Source: Fimbriimonadales bacterium (GTDB lineage: Bacteria; Armatimonadota; Fimbriimonadia; Fimbriimonadales; GBS-DC). Taken from it: a stretch of 64,000 nucleotides of DNA. The notes under the pieces were generated by a model. That model made no database searches. It was not told the DNA's origin and saw only the letters and a list, made by a program, of their open reading frames with translations. The DNA is taken from the NCBI GenBank assembly GCA_025061985.1, contig JANXAW010000005.1, forward strand, positions 1 through 64,000, in the 5' to 3' direction. Shown here one piece after another: positions 8,948 to 17,249 of the stretch (its first letter is position 1; each line of letters opens with the position of its first letter). The position numbers and the translations under genes are program-made.

Positions 8948-10727
8948 GCTGGGCACTCCGTTGCCGATACTTTTGCTCCAGTTCATCCAAGAACTGTTTG
9001 ATACGCTGGTTAGCATCTTCGCAGTGGATAGGGATGGGTACTGCCTCCATCCCTACCGCGTCGTAGCTCATCAGTAACCAATCGCCTTTTTGGAACTTGA
9101 AGGTTTGGCGGAACATCTCTTCCGAAATCCCGAACGCCTCAGCAACAGCCTCGCGGTCGGATTTGCGAGGCATTTTGCTCACAAAGTAAGTGTGTGGCTG
9201 CGCCATAATGCTGGTGTCGAGGTAGCGCACGCGCTGGGTAGCGATCCCCAAACATAGCCCAAACTTCCGTCCACGCCGCGCCAGCGTCATTGCAATCGCG
9301 CGCGATTCGGCATAGCTTCCCTCTGCCTTCTGCGGGATAAACTCGTCCGCCTCGTCCATCAAGAACAACACTAATGGCTCAATGCGCCCTGACCAGCGAC
9401 GGCGCTCGAACATCTTTTCGCCAATCCGCGCCGCAACGCGACGCAGCAAATCGGGGTCACTAGACTGGAACACATACAGCGACGACTTCTCCTGGCTATC
9501 CAGATCGCTCAGCAGCGCCTGCTCAGAGAGAATGAACTGGGGCTGCAGTGAGCGACTCAGGATAGCGGACTTTGCGTATTCCTGAAGTGACTCTTTCCAT
9601 TCGCGCACCGCCTCACGCGCCGCAGTAGTGGAAAGTAGGTCGACGTTTTGGTTATTTCGCTGAATCTGAGCACTCTCTAAGTTGTCAATCTGCGCGATCG
9701 CCCGTTGGAAGGTTTCCTGCGTAAGTGGCTGCCCATTGAACGCTCCGCAAATCGCCTCTACTCGCCTCCGAATCTCCGATTCATTTGCTCCCAGCCCCCC
9801 GCGGGGCTGCCACAGGGAGCGTAGCAGCTTGCCGAGATCGCCTACCTCTTCCTTCCATACTTTGAGGCGTGGCGATTGGTATTTGAGAGCCTCGTGCCAA
9901 AAGTAGTCGAATTTGGCACGGTACGCAGCGAGCGCTTTGGGGTATAGGGTCGTGCGTACGAGGGCACGCCTTGCCTCGCGCCTCAAGCCCTGCAGGTTCC
10001 CATCTGTCGGTTGGGCCTCCATGTAGGTCAGTACGGCTCCAGGTAGCGTCTCTTCCGTAAGTGCGACAATGCAAGCGTTGGAAAGTTCAAGCAGACAGTC
10101 AGACAACAGGGTGGCGTATTCGCTCATCAGGTCAAACACGAGTATCTTGACCACAGAGCGTTGCCTTTCAGCAGTGCAGCTTCTGTACGCCTGCAGGATC
10201 TTGTAAATCAGTGTGCTAATCAGGTTGGACTTCCCCGCGCCAGTAAAACCGAAAATCGCGAAATGGGTGCGCAGCATTTCTTCGGGTACGAGCTCCACGC
10301 GAACCTGTGAGTCGCGTGTCAGGTGTCCCACCTCGAAGCGGGGCTGGTGATGGCGAATGCCGTAGTTTAGTACAGCAGTTGTGGAAGCGGTGTCCAGCAC
10401 ATACACGCGTGCCCCTACCATCGGCAAGTTGCTTTCTACATCCAGCGAAGTACCATTACTGTTTTGGCGTATCTCTTGGTTTGTAGGGATAGCGATACAG
10501 CGGATCTTGGTGACCTCTTCCATAGCCTCATGCTCTTGCTCGACCCAGTCGCGGGCAGCGTTGCGCGCTGCTTCCACCACAAAGCCTGGATAGCCCTCAG
10601 GGCGCTCTCCCAGCGCGTAGTGCATCGGTAGCAGCGAAACCACCTCCAGCAGTGAATAGCGCCTTTCGATGGGCGAGCTGGAAAAGTTTTCTACTGCCAG
10701 CAGCGTGCCCTCGCGGATCAGGTTCAT
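8931..10727 (-). CDS. HerA-like (DUF87) hexameric ATPase/translocase
   Basis: Walker A GFTGAGKSNLISTLIYK, Walker B PLVLFLMDEADEF, LARRGRKFGLCLGIATQR motif, N-terminal HAS-barrel-like region. Confidence 0.88.
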   Translation of the reverse strand: MNLIREGTLLAVENFSSSPIERRYSLLEVVSLLPMHYALGERPEGYPGFVVEAARNAARDWVEQEHEAMEEVTKIRCIAIPTNQEIRQNSNGTSLDVESNLPMVGARVYVLDTASTTAVLNYGIRHHQPRFEVGHLTRDSQVRVELVPEEMLRTHFAIFGFTGAGKSNLISTLIYKILQAYRSCTAERQRSVVKILVFDLMSEYATLLSDCLLELSNACIVALTEETLPGAVLTYMEAQPTDGNLQGLRREARRALVRTTLYPKALAAYRAKFDYFWHEALKYQSPRLKVWKEEVGDLGKLLRSLWQPRGGLGANESEIRRRVEAICGAFNGQPLTQETFQRAIAQIDNLESAQIQRNNQNVDLLSTTAAREAVREWKESLQEYAKSAILSRSLQPQFILSEQALLSDLDSQEKSSLYVFQSSDPDLLRRVAARIGEKMFERRRWSGRIEPLVLFLMDEADEFIPQKAEGSYAESRAIAMTLARRGRKFGLCLGIATQRVRYLDTSIMAQPHTYFVSKMPRKSDREAVAEAFGISEEMFRQTFKFQKGDWLLMSYDAVGMEAVPIPIHCEDANQRIKQFLDELEQKYRQRSAQHAPTS

Positions 10728-10730
10728 CGC

Positions 10731-10880
10731 TTAGCGCGTGTAGTCGAACCATATCTCGAACTCGTAGCGCGACTCGGCGCTTTCGCTGATTCGAAGCAAG
10801 GTGCCTTCCAGCCCCCGCTCAAACCCCACGATGAGTTGGTCCGAGCTTCGCCGATTGTTGAGGCTATTCCCCACCATCAT
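10731..10880 (-). CDS. Small ORF (49 aa) between nurA-like and herA-like genes, not in the supplied ORF track
   Basis: MMVGNSLNNRRSSDQLIVGFERGLEGTLLRISESAESRYEFEIWFDYTR*. AGGGAGG RBS overlaps the nurA 3' end, and the stop is 3 nt before the herA ATG. Confidence 0.65.
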   Translation of the reverse strand: MMVGNSLNNRRSSDQLIVGFERGLEGTLLRISESAESRYEFEIWFDYTR

Positions 10881-10889
10881 GAGCCTCCC

Positions 10890-12785
10890 TTATCGTGCTG
10901 AGCTGTTGCGCAGATTGCGCAGCGTACGTGTGAGTGGTTCATTGAAAAAGGGTATAGTGCTACTTTCCAGCATCTCGCGCACCTTCCTGCCGATTGTTTT
11001 TGCGCCCCAGTCGGCTTTGTGCAACGGGTCAGGATAGCCGATTACTTCTGCGAAGTGGTTGCGCGTTAGCACATCAAGCAAATACATCATCAGCCGTTGA
11101 ACGCAGTTATCTGTTCGATTGTCCTTGTACACAATCGGGCGCACCTCGCCGATGTTGGGCGTGGAGATGACAAGACCGTTGAGGATGTGCTGCTTGTCGA
11201 ACCTAGGCAAGGCGAGGCGGTCTACAAACACTACGTGCCCGCAGAGGGGCGTGCGCTTTCCGCGCGACAAGAAAAACTGCGCTAGCGAGCGCAGGAACAG
11301 TCGCTCAGGAGAAACAATCTCGCCCGCACGTGCGCGGGTTCCCATAATCTGCGGGCGACCATTCTCATCCAGTCCGAGCTTGAGGGTCATGAACACCGAG
11401 TCGAACTCAATTGTGCTCCACGGTGCTGTAAGGCTTGCGTCGCAGCATACAGGGACGCTTTCCAAGAACAGCCTGTCTGTCCACGGTAGCGGCTTCACTT
11501 GCAGCGCCTGCAGCTCAGGATAGACGCCGATATGCTTCATCACGCCCAAATAGTTCCGCGTAAGGTAGGCTGACTCAGAGTCCTTAGCGATGCCAACCAG
11601 CAGAATATGCTTCTCCCAGCACTTTTCGATAAGAGCGCGCAGCCCGACCGCCGTGAGGAAGTTCACATCTTCAGGCGACATCCAGCGACGGCGCTTGTAC
11701 TGAGGATAATCAGGATCAGGAGCTTCATAGGTTAGCGCGGAGGGATCTTTGTCCGTAAACAGACGCTTGCATATATGCGCGAACAAGCTTATCGTGTACT
11801 CCCACGAGTGGCGCGGGTGGAACCGATTGGGGTCTTCGGTGAGCAGTTTGCCGTCTCGTTCCGTGAAAAGGGGCTGACTGTTGGGCTTGTTTGGATCGGG
11901 GCGCGTGAGATACGCGAGGGCTCGCTCGAAGTCTGTCTCGCTCAACCCTATGCGCTGGCGCAGCTCGTCTTTGGGCATTTCGGCAGTGTTGCGAAGATGG
12001 AACTGCGCAATAATCGCATTATGTCGCCCGAAGCGTTTGGCGGATGGAACCCCAAGTTCCTGATTGATGGGATGAGCAAAGGCAACCTTGATGTCGAAGT
12101 CGTCCAGGGCCCGCCGGTCATACAGGTAGCCTGCAAGCGCTGTGTTCGCCCCGTGTGAAACGGCTGCCATCAACCCGCTAAGCGACATATCCATCATAAT
12201 CAGGCGAGGGTAATCGTGCGTGGTGGCACTGGCAAGCGTGTAAGCGAGGTAGACCTCTGCTAGCTGCATCAGGCTAATGTGGATATTCGAGAGGTTCACT
12301 CGATGGGCATCGCTCACCACGAAAGTCTCTTCCTTGTCGGCATGGTAGACATCCTCGATCGTCGCAAACGGCACGGGCACATAAGCAACTAATGACACGT
12401 CGCGCTCCAGCCCCCAGCGCTCGTACTTGACGCGCGGCGGGTCGTCTTTGAGGAAAATACTGCCACGTGCCCCGTACGCGCCGCCAAAGAACACCACGAA
12501 CTCGCGGAAGGTGTGCTTGGAGCAAGTGCCATCAATCGCCACGAAGTCTATCTTGTCGAGGCGGGTGACATCAAATACTTGCTCTGCCAGCTCCTTGATC
12601 TGCCGACGCTGAGTAGGGTCTTGGAAAAACGGCTCATACTGGACAATCAGTTTGTGGAAGAAGTCGTTGTAGAACGAACAAGCATTCTCAACCCGCTCAT
12701 CGCGGAGCGCGCGCAACTGGCGCTGCGACTCATCCAGCGCTCTGTGGTAGCCAGCGAATATCTTGGATAGCATAGACATAGACAT
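10890..12785 (-). CDS. NurA-domain nuclease
   Basis: FVAIDGTCSKH (NurA DGS-like Asp), LIMMDMSLSGLM (second Asp motif), HILLVGIAKDS, C-terminal RTDNCVQRLMMYLLDVL and YPDPLHKADWGAK; adjacent to herA. Confidence 0.8.
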   Translation of the reverse strand: MSMSMLSKIFAGYHRALDESQRQLRALRDERVENACSFYNDFFHKLIVQYEPFFQDPTQRRQIKELAEQVFDVTRLDKIDFVAIDGTCSKHTFREFVVFFGGAYGARGSIFLKDDPPRVKYERWGLERDVSLVAYVPVPFATIEDVYHADKEETFVVSDAHRVNLSNIHISLMQLAEVYLAYTLASATTHDYPRLIMMDMSLSGLMAAVSHGANTALAGYLYDRRALDDFDIKVAFAHPINQELGVPSAKRFGRHNAIIAQFHLRNTAEMPKDELRQRIGLSETDFERALAYLTRPDPNKPNSQPLFTERDGKLLTEDPNRFHPRHSWEYTISLFAHICKRLFTDKDPSALTYEAPDPDYPQYKRRRWMSPEDVNFLTAVGLRALIEKCWEKHILLVGIAKDSESAYLTRNYLGVMKHIGVYPELQALQVKPLPWTDRLFLESVPVCCDASLTAPWSTIEFDSVFMTLKLGLDENGRPQIMGTRARAGEIVSPERLFLRSLAQFFLSRGKRTPLCGHVVFVDRLALPRFDKQHILNGLVISTPNIGEVRPIVYKDNRTDNCVQRLMMYLLDVLTRNHFAEVIGYPDPLHKADWGAKTIGRKVREMLESSTIPFFNEPLTRTLRNLRNSSAR

Positions 12786-12786
12786 T

Positions 12787-12794
12787 AGTATACC
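12787..12794 (-). promoter_or_regulatory. Candidate -10 (GGTATACT) for the nurA-herA operon
   Basis: Minus-strand GGTATACT directly before ATGTCTATGTCTATG; a leaderless start at the second ATG is plausible. Confidence 0.4.
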
Positions 12795-12830
12795 TTGACT
12801 GCTGGTGAAAGCAAGCGATCGGCTCTGCGT

Positions 12831-13568
12831 CTAACCACCCACTCCGCCTTTGAGGTGGATCGCCGGCGGCTGAATGTACAGCGGCGTGAGGCTGAACGGG
12901 TGCACAGTTTCGCCTTGCTGAAAGCGCAGCCAGCCCACCTGCGCCACGCCTTCGGGCGGGGGCGATTCTACGAAGCGCCAGTGCAGGTTCGGCAAGTACG
13001 GCTCCAGCCACGCGCGAGCGTGTGGGACGCCAACCGCCTGCAGTGTGGAGGCGTCGGGCGTATGCGCTTGTAGCCACGCGCCCAATGCGCTCCGCACCAC
13101 AAACGCATGCTCGCTAAAGGGCGTGGGGAGGGCGTCTGTCGCAGGCAGCATCCACTGCAGGTAAAGCGCATCACGACGGGCAGGCAAGGCAACTAGCGTA
13201 GGGATAGCAGCAGGCATCAGAGCTGCGCACGCCTCAAACGCATTCACGGCGATTAGGGGCTTGCCAAGGGCGTGCGCCCAAGTCTTGGCAATCATCACAC
13301 CGATCTTGAGCGCAGTGAACGCGCCAGGTCCGACATCTACTGCCAGCGCGTCTACCTGCGCCAAACAGAGGGCGTGGCGGGCGAGGAGCCACTCGGTCGC
13401 ATGTAGCAGGTTGCCTGATAGGTTCAGCCCATGCGCTACGCGCACGCTACCGAGCAGCGCGCCCCCGCGCACAACCGCCACGCCACAGACGGTGCTGGTC
13501 GCCTCCAACGCCAGCAGCGTTGCCCCTACTGGCTCAGACGGTGATGGTTTCACCAGGCTTGAGCGCAA
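12831..13568 (-). CDS. tsaB: tRNA threonylcarbamoyladenosine biosynthesis protein TsaB
   Basis: LLALEATSTVCGVAVV...VDALAVDVGPGAFTALKIGVMIAKTWAHALGKPLIAVNAFEA. Confidence 0.9.
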   Translation of the reverse strand: MRSSLVKPSPSEPVGATLLALEATSTVCGVAVVRGGALLGSVRVAHGLNLSGNLLHATEWLLARHALCLAQVDALAVDVGPGAFTALKIGVMIAKTWAHALGKPLIAVNAFEACAALMPAAIPTLVALPARRDALYLQWMLPATDALPTPFSEHAFVVRSALGAWLQAHTPDASTLQAVGVPHARAWLEPYLPNLHWRFVESPPPEGVAQVGWLRFQQGETVHPFSLTPLYIQPPAIHLKGGVGG

Positions 13569-14238
13569 TGATCTCTAGCCCCTCAATGTCGCGCGTAAGC
13601 TCGCGCAGCTGGTCAGGGGTGCCCGTCAGCAGCGGGAAGGTGCCCCAGTGCATCGGAATCACACGCTTGACGCCCAGTAGCCGAATGGCATGCGCTGCCT
13701 CGCGCGGCCCCATCGTAAACACGTCGCCAATTGGTAGCATCGCGATGTGGGGCTGATACAACTCGCCTATTAGGCGCATATCGCCAAACACGCAGGTATC
13801 GCCCGCATGGTACAGCGTTAGCCCGTTCTCAAGGCGCACCACGAAGCCCGCGGAATCGCCCAGGTAGACAATCTGCCCGCCTTCCTCGCTGCCACTGCTG
13901 TGGAAGGCGTTGACCATCGTGATGGTGATGCCCTCAATGACCACGCTACCGCCCTTGTTCATCGGCTGCACGCGCTCCACACCATGCCGTGCGAGGTAAA
14001 GGTACATCTCGAAGATGCACGCAACCATCGGGTTGTAGGTCTTGGCGATAGATACCGCGTCGGCGCAGTGATCGCTGTGCCCATGTGTGATCAACATAAT
14101 GTCCACGCCAGGCAGTCGCTTTGCGCTTTCGGGACAAGCAGGGTTGCCTTGCACCCACGGGTCAATCAAAATCCGCTTGCCGTTGGGGGAAGTGATTAGG
14201 AAAGTTGCATGCCCAAGCCACTGGATTTGCGTCTGCAT
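13534..14238 (-). CDS. UPF0173-family metallo-beta-lactamase-fold hydrolase
   Basis: MQTQIQWLGHATFLITSPNGKRILIDPWVQGNP...DIMLITHGHSDHCADA...LGVKRVIPMHWGTFP. Confidence 0.92.
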   Translation of the reverse strand: MQTQIQWLGHATFLITSPNGKRILIDPWVQGNPACPESAKRLPGVDIMLITHGHSDHCADAVSIAKTYNPMVACIFEMYLYLARHGVERVQPMNKGGSVVIEGITITMVNAFHSSGSEEGGQIVYLGDSAGFVVRLENGLTLYHAGDTCVFGDMRLIGELYQPHIAMLPIGDVFTMGPREAAHAIRLLGVKRVIPMHWGTFPLLTGTPDQLRELTRDIEGLEIIALKPGETITV

Positions 14239-14294
14239 ACCGCCAACCTCCTGCGGGATAGGATACCTTCTGCACACCCCGCATGCTTGACGGG

Positions 14295-14474
14295 CTACGA
14301 CGTAGCACGCTTGGACTCTACAATCATCTCGCGCACGGGGATTGCGATCTCTGGAGCAGAAAGAGGCGCTACAGACTCATCAGGGGTGAGGAGCAGGCGT
14401 ACGCGATAGCCGTAACCAAACCGAAAGCGCGGCGGGAACTCGCTCGGCTTCGCGGGCGCGAGCTTCGGCGTCAT
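14295..14474 (-). CDS. Small hypothetical protein (59 aa)
   Basis: MTPKLAPAKPSEFPPRFRFGYGYRVRLLLTPDESVAPLSAPEIAIPVREMIVESKRATS*; below the 60-aa cutoff of the track. Confidence 0.45.
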   Translation of the reverse strand: MTPKLAPAKPSEFPPRFRFGYGYRVRLLLTPDESVAPLSAPEIAIPVREMIVESKRATS

Positions 14475-14743
14475 CGTTCCACCCGCAGCGATTATATCAA
14501 ATCAAGCGTACTCGAGCCTTCAGGCACTGTCTGTGTACCTTCTCCGTTAGAAAGTGCAGAGTGTCTTTAGGAAAGTGTTGCCATGCTCTAACTTGTAAAC
14601 AGAAAACCGTTAGAAGGCAGTCAGGCAAAGGTCGTTTGGTCCCCTCTCACGTAGCAAAGAAGGAGACTGTCGTGAAGGAGCAACGATGCGGTCACCTTTC
14701 AACGACTGTAAGGGGGGTATACTTCCCTTGGAGGTGAAAACCA

Positions 14744-15136
14744 GTGCAACTACTGCTGCTGGGAATGCTCACGCTAGGGTTGTGTATGGGACTGGCTAAG
14801 GAAAAGGAGTACGTGGATATCTCCATTGGGGGCAAGTTCATCATGCGCTTGCGGGCAGGGTACGGTACGATGAGTCTAGAGGAGCGTGCGCGAATTGTCG
14901 AGGAGCGTTTGGTTAGGCTGGTTGGTGCACCGATCAGCCCTGAGCAGATCACGCTCAAAGAAGTGCGTAACGGGCAACGATACGAAATCTATGTGCGCGG
15001 TCAGCTACTCATCACCGTTACTCCAGAAGACGCAAAAGCAGCGAAGATGAAGATCAAGCAGCTGGCAGAACATTGGCTCAAGCAGCTGCGCGAGAACTTG
15101 CCACCAATTAGTGCCCAAGGCTCCCAAGCGCCATAA
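14744..15136 (+). CDS. Secreted hypothetical protein (signal peptide; short conserved-looking domain)
   Basis: MQLLLLGMLTLGLCMGLAKE leader; body GYGTMSLEERARIVEERLVRLVG resembles periplasmic N-domains of some MscS-type proteins. Confidence 0.55.
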   Translation: MQLLLLGMLTLGLCMGLAKEKEYVDISIGGKFIMRLRAGYGTMSLEERARIVEERLVRLVGAPISPEQITLKEVRNGQRYEIYVRGQLLITVTPEDAKAAKMKIKQLAEHWLKQLRENLPPISAQGSQAP

Positions 15137-15161
15137 TCTACGCTGTATGCTGTCATAATTT

Positions 15162-16358
15162 TTGCCATGGGAGGACGCGAAGATGCGAACGCTCAACGCG
15201 GAGCCGCTGCGATTGGAAGACTACGAAGTGCATCCTGAGCGAGGGTTCTTGCCTGCAGAAGACCCCTTGCCCTATCTGGAAGACCCCTACTATGCGCCGT
15301 GGGAGCAGATTGCGGGAGAGCTGCCCAAGCTCTTAGTCGCAGGTAAAGTGCGTGCGGTCATAGAGGCGATGCCGCGCCTTAGTGTGGAGCGTCTGCGCAC
15401 TGAGCGCGAGCGACGCCGCGCGATGATGCTCCTCTCGTACTTTGGGCATGCCTACGTATGGGGTGGCGAGCGACCCGCAGAGCGCATTCCCGCTAACCTC
15501 GCCGTGCCTTGGTACGAAGTGAGCCAGCTGCTGGGCAGACCGCCTGTGCTCTCCTACGCCTCCTACGCGCTGGACAACTGGCGTCGGCTCGACCCTAATG
15601 CACCTATTGAGCTAGGCAACATCGTGCTTTTGCAGAACTTTTTAGCGGGGCTGGACGAGGAGTGGTTTATCTTGGTGCATGTGGATATTGAGGCAAAGGC
15701 AGCGCGCGCCATTCGGCAGATTCCTACGGCGCTGGTGGCTGCCGAGCAGGGCGACAAGGCAACACTCACGAGTGCGCTGGAGGAAGTCGCAGCGGCGCTA
15801 GAGACGATGTACGCTGTGCTGGCGCGCATGCCAGAAGCCTGCGACCCCTACATTTACTATCGTCGCGTGCGCCCCTACATTCATGGCTGGAAGAACAACC
15901 CTGCCCTGCCGAACGGCGTAGTCTATGAGGGCGTTGAGGCATACGGCGGGCAACCGCAACAGTTTCGGGGCGAAACAGGAGCACAGAGCGCGATTATCCC
16001 CACCCTCGACGGCTTGCTCGGCATTCAGCACGCCGACGACCCGCTCAAAACCTACCTGATGGAGATGCGCCTGTACATGCCCCCCGCGCATCGGCGGTTC
16101 TTAGAAGCCGTGGAAGCGCGCTCCCAGGTGCGCCCGATGGTGCTAAGCAGCAGTAGTGCTGCCTTGCGCGACGCCTACAACGCTTGCATCGAAGGCATCT
16201 ACCGCTTCCGCGCGTTGCACCTGGAGTATGCTGCGCAGTACATCTACAAACAGCAAGCGAAAGACCCTAAAAACCCAAGGCGCGTAGGCACGGGGGGCAC
16301 ACCGTTTATGCGCTACCTCAAGAAGCACCGAGACGAAAGCATAGCGCATAAGGTGTAG
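15162..16358 (+). CDS. Indoleamine 2,3-dioxygenase-like protein
   Basis: Central YYRRVRPYIHGWKN and C-terminal GTGGTPFMRYLKKHRDES are IDO-family signatures; start may be 15183. Confidence 0.85.
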   Translation: MPWEDAKMRTLNAEPLRLEDYEVHPERGFLPAEDPLPYLEDPYYAPWEQIAGELPKLLVAGKVRAVIEAMPRLSVERLRTERERRRAMMLLSYFGHAYVWGGERPAERIPANLAVPWYEVSQLLGRPPVLSYASYALDNWRRLDPNAPIELGNIVLLQNFLAGLDEEWFILVHVDIEAKAARAIRQIPTALVAAEQGDKATLTSALEEVAAALETMYAVLARMPEACDPYIYYRRVRPYIHGWKNNPALPNGVVYEGVEAYGGQPQQFRGETGAQSAIIPTLDGLLGIQHADDPLKTYLMEMRLYMPPAHRRFLEAVEARSQVRPMVLSSSSAALRDAYNACIEGIYRFRALHLEYAAQYIYKQQAKDPKNPRRVGTGGTPFMRYLKKHRDESIAHKV

Positions 16359-16430
16359 CTTTCACTAAGGCGGGGGCACACACTTAGGGGGCGTTTGCAC
16401 TGCTGCAGGTGAGCTGCCACAAGTAAAGTT

Positions 16431-16454
16431 GGCGCGGGGCGGCTGCCCCGCGCC
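16431..16454. terminator. GC-rich hairpin between convergent IDO-like and hsp20 genes
   Basis: GGCGCGGGGC-GGCT-GCCCCGCGCC, perfect 10-bp stem. Confidence 0.65.
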
Positions 16455-16465
16455 TTTGAGCTTGC

Positions 16466-16951
16466 TTACCGCTCCACCTCTATCCGCACCGTCTTCGGCT
16501 TCGCCGACTCGGCTTTGGGCAAGCGCACCTCTAGGATGCCGTTCTTGTACACGGCACGCACCTTGTTCTCATCGATTGCCGCAGGCAGCGTGTAGGAAAC
16601 CGTGAACTTGCCGTGGCCGCCCATGCGGCTTACATAGTGCGCTTGCACGTTCTCACCCTCAATCAACGCCCTGCGCTCGCCCGACACCGTCAGCGTGTTG
16701 TCGCTGATCTCCACTTGGAGGTCTTTCTCTGCCACGCCCGGCGCCGTCACGAACACCACAAACTCCTCAGGCGTCTCATACACATCGAGCGCAGGCGTGA
16801 ACTCAAGCTCGGCCGGCGTCACCAAAGTCGGGCGGTACTCAAAGAAGCGGTTAAACAGCTCCTCCATTTCACGGCGGAATCGCTCAAACTCGCGGAACGG
16901 ATCCCAGCGTGTGAGTGTGGTCTCCGGCTCACGTCGTGCCAAGATTCGCAT
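16466..16951 (-). CDS. Hsp20/alpha-crystallin small heat-shock protein
   Basis: PALDVYETPEEFVVFVTAPGVAEKDLQVEISDNTLTVSGER...FTVSYTLPAAIDENKVRAVYKNGILEVRLPKAE. Confidence 0.95.
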   Translation of the reverse strand: MRILARREPETTLTRWDPFREFERFRREMEELFNRFFEYRPTLVTPAELEFTPALDVYETPEEFVVFVTAPGVAEKDLQVEISDNTLTVSGERRALIEGENVQAHYVSRMGGHGKFTVSYTLPAAIDENKVRAVYKNGILEVRLPKAESAKPKTVRIEVER

Positions 16952-16990
16952 CGCTCATCCCTCCTTATTGAGTATTGGATTGGAAGGTCT

Positions 16991-17011
16991 CTTGAGTGCC
17001 TTCCACTCAAC
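16991..17011 (-). promoter_or_regulatory. HAIR-like inverted repeat (candidate HspR operator) upstream of hsp20
   Basis: CTTGAGT-N7-ACTCAAC against HAIR consensus CTTGAGT-N7-ACTCAAG (13/14), 40 bp upstream of the hsp20 start. Confidence 0.65.
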
Positions 17012-17249
17012 TTTACGATTCGAGGCGCCAAAAAGTTCCCACTAGCGCAGGGAATTCCCCCGCAATTCAGCGAGAAACCTGTGCGTGGCACTGGCGCCGT
17101 CACGCAAGCCCGCTAAGGCAGGCTGCTAGCCAACGAAGGTCAACTTAGCCCCCACGGGAGCGGCTTTAGCTGCTGGGCTCGCTGCACATAGCGACCCTAT
17201 ACAGAGAAGCTATGCCAGAACCGATCTCCCCCCGCTGAGCGAAGGGATT

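Noticed and set aside
7341-12785. Interpretation of the operon as a complete Dpd system
   Set aside because: No dpdB-, dpdE- or dpdF-like genes or preQ0 biosynthesis genes are visible in the window; only a TGT-like and possibly a YaaA-like component resemble Dpd.
14283-14570. 95-aa plus-strand ORF upstream of the 14744 gene
   Set aside because: The opposite strand carries a better small ORF (14295-14474), and the plus-strand translation is Arg-rich with no signature.
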